Assembly: GCA_902803275.1 (NCBI GenBank)
Contig: CADCPE010000060.1
Coordinates: 1 to 10,946, forward strand
Source of the DNA: an uncultured Erysipelotrichaceae bacterium
GTDB lineage: Bacteria; Bacillota_I; Bacilli_A; Erysipelotrichales; Erysipelotrichaceae
DNA: 10,946 nt
Reading direction: 5' to 3'
Part shown: one piece after another, positions 6,503 to 10,946 of the stretch
Layout of the letters: each line of letters starts with the position of its first letter
Position numbering within the stretch: position 1 is the stretch's first letter
Position numbers and translations under genes: made by a program
The notes under the pieces: model-generated
What the model saw: the letters and a program-made list of their open reading frames with translations, nothing else
Told to the model about the DNA's origin: nothing
The model's database searches: none

Positions 6503-7221
6503 AGATAACTGTTCTGAGCCTTTTTCCGGAGATGTATGAAGGTTTTCTTAATGCCTCAATAATCAAGAGGATCATCGAGAAAGGTCTGGCGGAAGTAAAG
6601 GTGGTAAATATCAGGGATTATTCAAATGATAAGCATCACCATGTGGATGATACTCCTTATGGAGGAGGAGCGGGGATGCTGATGAAGGTGGATGTCGTTC
6701 ATCGGGCACTGCTTGATAATATATCCAACGACTATACCTATGCCATTCTGACTTCACCTAAGGCCAGGCCGCTTAAGCAGGAAGATCTGGAAAGACTGTC
6801 AAAGCTGGATGAATTGCTGATCATCTGCGGTCATTATGAAGGCATCGATCATCGGATCGAAAGATATGTTGATGAGAAAGTCAGCATCGGCGATTATGTG
6901 CTGACCGGAGGGGAATTGCCTTCCATGGTCATCATAGACGGCATCCTGCGTCTTCTGGATGAAGGGATATCATCGGATTCCTTGAAAGAGGAATCATTTA
7001 CCGATGGCCTTCTGGAATATCCCCAGTATACAAGGCCTGTCGAATATAACGGCGATCGGGTTCCGGATGTGCTGCAAAACGGAAATCACAAGGAAATACG
7101 AAGGTATAATCTTAAAATGGCTCTTAAGGAGACGCTGATAAACAGACCTGATCTGCTTGAAAGAAGAGCTCTCAGCAAGGAAGAAAAAGAACTTTTAGGA
7201 GAAATAGTCAATGAATTATAA
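6499..7221 (+). CDS. trmD: tRNA (guanine-N1-)-methyltransferase TrmD
   Basis: Uses S-adenosylmethionine to make m1G37 next to the anticodon, preventing +1 frameshifting. The 240-residue protein shows the SPOUT knot: FPEMYEGFLNASI, DDTPYGGGAGM (50-60), GHYEGID (111-117), IGDYVLTGGE (130-139) and LLEYPQYTRP (171-180). Two variations are seen. The loop after R151, usually RxxPGVLG, reads RLLDEGIS. The position aligned with the E. coli general base D169 appears to be E165 in KEESF; my hand alignment there is one residue uncertain, and both changes may be common in the lineage. Shine-Dalgarno GAAGG at 6488-6492. It overlaps the next gene by 11 nt. Confidence 0.98.
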   Translation: MKITVLSLFPEMYEGFLNASIIKRIIEKGLAEVKVVNIRDYSNDKHHHVDDTPYGGGAGMLMKVDVVHRALLDNISNDYTYAILTSPKARPLKQEDLERLSKLDELLIICGHYEGIDHRIERYVDEKVSIGDYVLTGGELPSMVIIDGILRLLDEGISSDSLKEESFTDGLLEYPQYTRPVEYNGDRVPDVLQNGNHKEIRRYNLKMALKETLINRPDLLERRALSKEEKELLGEIVNEL

Positions 7222-8026
7222 GGAACATATAAAGGCTGTTGCATTTGATTTTGACGGAACGCTCATCGATTTCAACTACAACGCCACAGACTTCACCAGA
7301 AAGGCTTTATCACGGCTTAACGAAGAAGGATATAAGGTCGCTCTTTCCAGCGGCAGACCGTGTTTTATGGCCTTAAAGGCATTCAGGGAAAAATTCCCGG
7401 AATGCAAGCTGGATTATGTGTTTGGCTGCAACGGCTCAGAAATCATGGATGTAAAGCAGGATACTACCCGGATCCTTTATCCATTGAAGGCAGAAGAGAT
7501 CAGATATATCGGAAAAGTCCTGGACTGCGATTTTCTGACAGTCGGCATCTATGATGGTGAATCCTTCCTGGTCAACAGGATCAGAGAGTCCAGACAGCTT
7601 GAGGAGTGGATGAAAGCAAGATATATCTCACCGATCCTTTATGACTTTCAGAAGAATGATAAAGATCGCAGCAAGGTCATAGTCGTCAACGACAAAGAAG
7701 ACCGGGATAAGGAGATCGAATTCATCAGGAACATTGATCTGAGTTCATTCTCATCATTCTATTCTTCCCCTTACTGTTTTGAGATAGCACCGAAAGGCAT
7801 CACAAAAGCCAAATCATGCGAAGAACTGGCTTCGATCCTTGGGTGTACAATGGATCAGATCCTCTCATTCGGTGATATGGAAAACGATATGCCTATGCTG
7901 ATGGCCACTACGGGCGTCATCATGGACAATGCAAGTGATGAGCTGAAAGCAAAGATAGCTCTTCACACTTCCAGAGTCGATGAAATGGGGGTTTATGATT
8001 TCCTTTCCAGAAATGGATTGATTTAA
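7211..8026 (+). CDS. HAD-superfamily hydrolase, Cof-type (class IIB) phosphatase
   Basis: Probable cytosolic Mg-dependent phosphatase acting on a sugar phosphate, nucleotide or flavin-type substrate; the substrate cannot be read from the sequence. The 271-residue protein has motif I FDFDGTLID (nucleophile D13, acid D15), motif II SSGRP (46-50), the C2-type cap between, motif III lysine K199 in GITKAKS, and motif IV GDMENDMPML (221-230). Shine-Dalgarno AGGAGA (7197-7202) with 8-nt spacing supports the ATG that lies inside the trmD end. The 11-nt overlap means it is expressed with rimM-trmD. In most Firmicutes trmD is followed directly by rplS, so this gene is an insertion in the cluster. Family sure, role unknown. 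Confidence 0.93.
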   Translation: MNYKEHIKAVAFDFDGTLIDFNYNATDFTRKALSRLNEEGYKVALSSGRPCFMALKAFREKFPECKLDYVFGCNGSEIMDVKQDTTRILYPLKAEEIRYIGKVLDCDFLTVGIYDGESFLVNRIRESRQLEEWMKARYISPILYDFQKNDKDRSKVIVVNDKEDRDKEIEFIRNIDLSSFSSFYSSPYCFEIAPKGITKAKSCEELASILGCTMDQILSFGDMENDMPMLMATTGVIMDNASDELKAKIALHTSRVDEMGVYDFLSRNGLI

Positions 8027-8030
8027 GAAA

Positions 8031-8103
8031 AAAAGCGGAAAGTGTTTGCTTTGGCAGATGATTTATGATAAAGTAATTAAGCGCTGTTCCGCTTTTCTTT
8101 TTT
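8031..8103 (+). terminator. Long-loop terminator-like inverted repeat between the HAD gene and rplS
   Basis: A perfect 10-bp inverted repeat, AAAAGCGGAA (8031-8040) and TTCCGCTTTT (8087-8096), is followed by C and six Ts. The loop is 46 nt, long for an intrinsic terminator, and contains a putative rplS promoter. Read-through RNA from the HAD gene could fold the full stem; RNA started inside the loop could not. Confidence 0.6.
8046..8074 (+). promoter_or_regulatory. Putative rplS promoter inside the inverted-repeat loop
   Basis: TTGCTT (8046-8051) and TAAAGT (8069-8074) are separated by 17 nt, with TGA immediately before the -10 (extended -10, TGn). Transcription would begin near 8081, leaving a leader of about 67 nt. 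Each hexamer has 4 matches of 6, so this is moderate support only. Confidence 0.45.
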
Positions 8104-8147
8104 ATTAGATTATGAACAGATGTCTATATTTTGTAAAGGAGAGAAAG

Positions 8148-8495
8148 ATGAATTTAGGTTTAGTAAACGAAATCACTAAAGAACAAATGAGATCTGATCT
8201 TCCTGTTCTTGCACCCGGACAGACTGTTCGTGTTGATGTCAAGATCAAGGAAGGCGACAAGGAAAGAATTCAGGCCTATGAAGGAACCGTTGTAAAGGTG
8301 CAGGGTTCAGGGATCGGCCAGACATTCACAGTAAGAAAGGTATCTTCCGGTGTCGGTGTTGAAAGAACATTCCCTGTTCATTCACCAACTATCGATAAGG
8401 TCACTGTCATCAGAAAAGGTAAAGTCAGAAGAGCCAGATTGTACTATCTCAGAAACCGTTCTGGTAAGTCTGCAAAGTTAAAAGAAGTCAGATAA
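8148..8495 (+). CDS. rplS: 50S ribosomal protein L19
   Basis: Large-subunit protein at the 30S-50S interface, forming an intersubunit bridge. The 115-residue product has the family features: PGQTVRVDVKIKEGDKERIQAYEGTV in sequence order (about 24-49), the VRKVSSGVGVERTFPVHSP stretch, and the basic tail KVRRARLYYLRNRSGKSAKLKEVR. I start it at 8148, not at the in-frame ATG at 8112, because AAAGGAGAG at 8135-8143 gives a proper Shine-Dalgarno spacing and the shorter form fits the normal L19 N-terminus. It appears to be transcribed alone from its own promoter, with its own terminator. Confidence 0.98.
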   Translation: MNLGLVNEITKEQMRSDLPVLAPGQTVRVDVKIKEGDKERIQAYEGTVVKVQGSGIGQTFTVRKVSSGVGVERTFPVHSPTIDKVTVIRKGKVRRARLYYLRNRSGKSAKLKEVR

Positions 8496-8500
8496 TCATT

Positions 8501-8527
8501 AAAGCCGTCAAAAAAACGGCTTTTCTT
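8501..8527 (+). terminator. Intrinsic terminator after rplS
   Basis: An 8-bp stem, AAAGCCGT (8501-8508) with ACGGCTTT (8516-8523), has a CAAAAAA loop and is followed by TCTTA. It starts 5 nt past the rplS stop. The A-rich 5' flank is short. Confidence 0.8.
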
Positions 8528-8532
8528 ATGGT

Positions 8533-8538
8533 TATAAT
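8533..8538 (+). promoter_or_regulatory. Putative -10 element of lepB; predicts a leaderless or near-leaderless mRNA
   Basis: A perfect TATAAT lies 9 nt before the lepB ATG (the overlapping TAATAT at 8535-8540 is 7 nt before it). The intervening sequence has no Shine-Dalgarno motif. The -35 position falls in the A run of the terminator loop and is not a match. The predicted start lies 0-3 nt before the ATG. Confidence 0.5.
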
Positions 8539-8547
8539 ATTAGTGAT

Positions 8548-9054
8548 ATGGCAAAAGACTTTTTCAAGGAACTGCTTAAAACGCTGTGTTTAGCTCTGAT
8601 CATGGTGATCATCCTGATTACTTTTGTATTTATGCCGTGTGTTGTGGAAGGCACCAGTATGAACGACACTCTCTATGAGGATGATTTCGGCTACTCTTTC
8701 ATCATCAGCCGCAGGATCAGGATCAATCGCTTCGATATTGCCGTAATAAAGAGCGGTGAGGGAGATTCTTCAAAACTGCTGGTCAAAAGAGTGATCGGTC
8801 TTCCTAACGAGACTGTTGAATACAAGGACAACAAGCTTTATATCAACGGCGAATATATAGAAGAGGAATTCCTGAGCGGCGTTACTACCTCTGATCTCAA
8901 GGTCAGCCTGGGAAGTGATGAATACTACTGTCTGGGAGATAATCGCAATGTCTCAAGGGATTCCAGATTTTACGGACCTTTCAAGGCGGAAAAGATCGTT
9001 TCGACTCATCTGTTTGTCTTCTATCCTTTAAAGGATTTTGGTTTCAAGAAATAG
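8548..9054 (+). CDS. lepB: Type I signal peptidase
   Basis: Membrane-anchored Ser/Lys protease that removes signal peptides from exported proteins on the outer face of the membrane. The 168-residue protein has one N-terminal membrane segment (about 11-30, LCLALIMVIILITFVFMP), nucleophile S37 in GTSMNDTL, general base K80 in LVKRVIGLP, and the GDNRNVSRDSRFYGPF box (130-145). The canonical proline of SMxPTL is Asp here (D40). A single membrane segment and this length are typical of Gram-positive SipS-type enzymes. Placement between rplS and rbgA is found in other Firmicutes. The start lacks a Shine-Dalgarno sequence but agrees with the expected short cytoplasmic N-terminus. Confidence 0.96.
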   Translation: MAKDFFKELLKTLCLALIMVIILITFVFMPCVVEGTSMNDTLYEDDFGYSFIISRRIRINRFDIAVIKSGEGDSSKLLVKRVIGLPNETVEYKDNKLYINGEYIEEEFLSGVTTSDLKVSLGSDEYYCLGDNRNVSRDSRFYGPFKAEKIVSTHLFVFYPLKDFGFKK

Positions 9055-9059
9055 ATCAG

Positions 9060-9082
9060 ACAGGAAGATAATTCCTGTTTTT
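9060..9082 (+). terminator. Intrinsic terminator after lepB
   Basis: A 7-bp stem, ACAGGAA (9060-9066) with TTCCTGT (9072-9078), has a GATAA loop and is followed by a T run to 9082. It begins 5 nt after the lepB stop. GATAAT (9067-9072) in the loop resembles a -10 for the next gene, but no matching -35 is present. Confidence 0.82.
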
Positions 9083-9099
9083 AAATAAGGAAAAGAAAC

Positions 9100-9381
9100 A
9101 TGAAACACTACATTATTCTGAAGTTCAAAGATGGATATGATTATGCACAGCATACAGAAGAGATCAGCGAACTGTTCAATAACGCTATGGAAATAAAGGG
9201 CGTTTCTGGTGTTAGGCTTTATGTTTCAAACTCGGATCTTTTGAACAGATATGATCTGATGATTGAAATGAGAATGACTAAGCCGGCGCTGAAAGCTTTT
9301 GATGAATGCTGGATCCATAAAAAATGGAAGGATGACTATGGCAGATATCTTGCTGATAAAGTGATATTTGACTGTGACTGA
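9100..9381 (+). CDS. Dabb-domain protein (stress-responsive A/B barrel family)
   Basis: Small ferredoxin-like alpha/beta barrel protein of unknown role; family members are dimers found in varied contexts from plant stress proteins to bacterial enzymes. The 93-residue product shows the expected pattern: strand KHYIILKF (2-9), a helix with EEISELFNNAMEI, the IKGVSGVRLYVS strand, the RYDLMIEMRM strand (50-59), and a final helix with the family's conserved histidine region DECWIHKKWKDDYGRYLADK. Shine-Dalgarno AAGGA (9087-9091), 8 nt from the ATG. It begins a unit with rbgA 21 nt downstream. Function cannot be assigned. Confidence 0.8.
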   Translation: MKHYIILKFKDGYDYAQHTEEISELFNNAMEIKGVSGVRLYVSNSDLLNRYDLMIEMRMTKPALKAFDECWIHKKWKDDYGRYLADKVIFDCD

Positions 9382-9402
9382 TTACAATAAAGGAAAACAA
9401 AA

Positions 9403-10248
9403 ATGACTGATAAACAAGCAAACAACGTCGCCATCAACTGGTATCCCGGCCATATGGCTAAAGCCAGAAGACAGATGGAAGAACAGCTTAAGCTCGTCGA
9501 TATCGTTATCGAACTAAGAGACGCGAGGATCCCTGAAGCATCTGCCAACCCGATCCTGGCTGAACTCTCGAAAAACAAGCGTGTGCTTATCATTTTGAAT
9601 AAGGCTGACCTGGCTGACCCTGAAAAGAATAAGCAGTGGAAACAGCACTTTGAAAACTGTCTGATCTCTGACAGCATATCGGATAATCTCACCAAGAATG
9701 TGGTAAATGAGGTCAAAAGGATCCTTAGCGACAAGCTGGAAAAAGCCAAGGCCAGAGGTATCAGAAAAAAGACGCTGAGAGCCATGGTTGTAGGTATTCC
9801 CAATGTAGGCAAATCCACCTTCATAAACAATATCGTCAAAAAGAAAGTTGCCAAAGCCGAAAACCGCCCGGGTGTTACAAAATCTCTGCAGTGGATCAGG
9901 ATCAATGAAGATGTCGAGCTGCTAGACACTCCAGGAGTCCTCTGGCCGAAGATAGAAAACCAGAGTGATGCCAGGCTTCTGGCGCTGCTGGGATCGATAA
10001 ATGACGACATCCTGGATAAACAGGAACTCGTATCGTTCGGTCTGCATCTTTTGAAGGACAAGTATCCGGGGCTTATTCATGAAAGATATGCAGTTGATGA
10101 GAACGGTGATGATCTTATTCAAAAGATAGGCAAAGCAAGACTGTGTCTGAGCAGTGACGGAGAAGTCGATATGGCTAAAACTGTCGATGCGATCCTCAAG
10201 GATATCCGTTCAAATAAAATAGGAAGGATCACCTGGCAGGATGCTTGA
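9403..10248 (+). CDS. rbgA: Ribosome biogenesis GTPase RbgA (YlqF), circularly permuted
   Basis: Essential GTPase in Firmicutes that drives a late step of 50S assembly near L16/H38. The 281-residue protein has the circularly permuted G-motif order: G4 LNKAD (65-69) comes before G1 GIPNVGKST (131-139), G2 threonine T159 in PGVTK, and G3 DTPG (175-178). The N-terminal WYPGHMAKARRQ (13-24) contains the catalytic-type histidine H17. The C-terminal ~90 residues are the helical RNA-binding domain. Shine-Dalgarno AAAGGAAA lies about 9 nt before the ATG. It overlaps rnhB by 8 nt, matching the common rbgA-rnhB order in Firmicutes. Confidence 0.98.
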   Translation: MTDKQANNVAINWYPGHMAKARRQMEEQLKLVDIVIELRDARIPEASANPILAELSKNKRVLIILNKADLADPEKNKQWKQHFENCLISDSISDNLTKNVVNEVKRILSDKLEKAKARGIRKKTLRAMVVGIPNVGKSTFINNIVKKKVAKAENRPGVTKSLQWIRINEDVELLDTPGVLWPKIENQSDARLLALLGSINDDILDKQELVSFGLHLLKDKYPGLIHERYAVDENGDDLIQKIGKARLCLSSDGEVDMAKTVDAILKDIRSNKIGRITWQDA

Positions 10249-10843
10249 GAATGAATTTGAAAGGATATACTGGGCGAAAAACCAGTATGTCATGGGAATA
10301 GATGAAGCAGGAAGAGGACCTTTATGCGGTCCTTTGGTCGTGGCCTGCTGCATACTTCCGATCGGTTACGACAATGAAGCGATAAACGACTCCAAAAAGC
10401 TCACTGAGAAAAAAAGGGAAAAACTGTTCCCGCAGATCATCAAAGATGCCGAATATTACCGATTTGAGATAGTGGAGCCTGTAGATATAGACAAGTACGA
10501 TATCTATCATGCGACCAAAAGGGCAATGGACCATCTGAGCAGATCTACCGATATTCACAAGGTAACGCTGACTGATGCGATGCCTTTGGGAAGAAATGAC
10601 GTCATAGACATGATCAAAGGCGATGCTCGATCAATCAATATCGCTGCCGCGAGTATTCTGGCTAAAGTCTTGAGGGATCATATCATGATGGGCTACGATG
10701 TACTCTATCCGCAATATGAATACCGTAATCACAAAGGCTACGGGACCAAAAGACATCTGCAGCTGATGGATGAATTCGGCCTGAACAGGCTCTACAGGAT
10801 GTCATACAGACCATGCCAGATAAGGCAGATCAGGCTTTTTTAA
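10241..10843 (+). CDS. rnhB: Ribonuclease HII
   Basis: Cuts the RNA strand of RNA-DNA hybrids and starts removal of single ribonucleotides from DNA. The 200-residue protein shows the four-acid active site: D21 and E22 in GIDEAGRGPLCGP, D112 in LTDAMP, and D146 in the stretch IAAASILAKVLRDH. The GRG motif (24-26) that recognises the RNA-DNA junction is present, and so is HKGYGTKRH near the C-terminus (164-172). It starts inside rbgA (8-nt overlap), so it is translated from the rbgA mRNA; its own Shine-Dalgarno sequence is poor. It ends in a TTTTTTAAAAAA tract at 10836-10847. Confidence 0.98.
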   Translation: MLENEFERIYWAKNQYVMGIDEAGRGPLCGPLVVACCILPIGYDNEAINDSKKLTEKKREKLFPQIIKDAEYYRFEIVEPVDIDKYDIYHATKRAMDHLSRSTDIHKVTLTDAMPLGRNDVIDMIKGDARSINIAAASILAKVLRDHIMMGYDVLYPQYEYRNHKGYGTKRHLQLMDEFGLNRLYRMSYRPCQIRQIRLF

Positions 10844-10847
10844 AAAA

Positions 10848-10868
10848 ACAGGTAGGAAAAACACCTGT
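10848..10868 (-). terminator. Hairpin between rnhB and dprA, T run on the minus-strand side
   Basis: A 6-bp stem, ACAGGT (10848-10853) with ACCTGT (10863-10868), has a 9-nt loop. Its 5' flank on the plus strand is a run of seven As (10842-10848), so read on the minus strand it is a stem followed by a T run. On the plus strand the sequence after the stem (ATCCCGC) has no T run, so it is a poor terminator for rnhB. No minus-strand gene reaching it is visible in the window. Confidence 0.4.
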
Positions 10869-10876
10869 ATCCCGCT

Positions 10877-10882
10877 AATAAT
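10877..10882 (+). promoter_or_regulatory. Possible -10 element of dprA
   Basis: AATAAT (5 of 6) ends exactly 6 nt before the dprA ATG, the same spacing as at ffh and rimM. There is no Shine-Dalgarno sequence (the 6 nt are GTATAG) and no -35 match. This is the weakest of the four such sites. Confidence 0.35.
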
Positions 10883-10888
10883 GTATAG

Positions 10889-10946
10889 ATGGACAGAGAT
10901 CTTCTGATATCTTATGCCGTTTATTGCAAAGGCGAATACAGGGATA
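10889..10946 (+). CDS. dprA: Start of probable DNA-processing protein DprA (cut by window end)
   Basis: Only 19 codons are visible, reading MDRDLLISYAVYCKGEYRD. The short charged start followed by a hydrophobic helix resembles the N-terminal helical domain of DprA, which loads RecA on incoming single-stranded DNA during transformation. The rbgA-rnhB-dprA(-topA) order is common in Firmicutes, and much of the identification rests on it. The reading frame from the ATG at 10881 stops after 8 codons, so 10889 is the only workable start. Lacks a Shine-Dalgarno sequence. Confidence 0.6.
   Translation, partial: MDRDLLISYAVYCKGEYRD

Noticed and set aside
7360..7554. Plus-strand 64-codon frame within the HAD gene
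   Set aside because: Out-of-frame overlap with conserved HAD coding sequence; no ribosome binding site.
8112..8147. Longer in-frame start of rplS adding 12 residues
   Set aside because: The ATG at 8148 has AAAGGAGAG at the right distance and gives the normal L19 N-terminus; 8112 has no Shine-Dalgarno sequence.
9336..10061. Minus-strand open frame of about 240 codons across rbgA
   Set aside because: Lies antisense to rbgA, whose GTPase motifs are complete; the antisense product is serine/leucine-rich with no recognisable motif. An open-frame shadow.
1..10946. CRISPR arrays, tRNA/rRNA genes, insertion sequences, att sites
   Set aside because: Scanned by eye on both strands; no regular repeats, tRNA-like cloverleaf, transposase or integrase coding sequence seen.

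Overview
The window is a housekeeping stretch of a low-to-moderate-GC Bacillota (Firmicutes) chromosome. TGA is used as a stop (ends of ssb, rimM, the Dabb gene and rbgA), so this is the standard bacterial code and not a mycoplasma. Gene order (ffh, rpsP, khpA, rimM, trmD, rplS, lepB, rbgA, rnhB, dprA), compact gene versions and short intergenic gaps suggest a member of the Erysipelotrichia. That placement is an inference, not something I could test. I see no phage, insertion sequence, CRISPR array, rRNA or tRNA.

Layout. Positions 2-1420 hold the C-terminal motor and DNA-reading domain of an FtsK/SpoIIIE DNA translocase, cut off by the window start. A bidirectional hairpin separates it from a convergent minus-strand M20C dipeptidase gene (pepD-like, 1474-2904). 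The 256-bp gap to the next gene carries a consensus DnaA box and two near-matches, then a very short single-stranded-DNA-binding protein gene. From 3509 to the end all genes are on the plus strand and form the SRP/ribosome-maturation cluster: ffh and an SRAP-domain gene; rpsP and khpA; rimM, trmD and a HAD phosphatase; rplS; lepB; a Dabb-domain gene, rbgA and rnhB; then the start of dprA.

How the genes relate. Most products serve translation or protein export: the SRP GTPase (Ffh), signal peptidase (LepB), ribosomal proteins S16 and L19, 30S maturation (RimM), 50S maturation (RbgA), tRNA m1G37 methylation (TrmD) and a KH RNA-binding protein (KhpA). A second theme is DNA upkeep: FtsK, SSB, SRAP (abasic-site shielding), RNase HII and DprA.

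The most unusual aspect is regulatory. In many Firmicutes the rpsP-rplS part is one long operon; here it is split into short units, nearly every junction bearing a hairpin placed on or just after the stop codon. Four units (ffh, rimM, lepB, dprA) have a -10-like hexamer only 6-9 nt before an ATG with no Shine-Dalgarno sequence, which predicts leaderless or near-leaderless mRNAs. At rpsP the promoter's -35 lies inside the preceding terminator stem, and at rplS a promoter lies inside the loop of a terminator-like inverted repeat. I found no clear new defence or metabolic system. The promoter-terminator layout and the two accessory genes inserted in the ribosomal cluster (SRAP, HAD) are the best leads.
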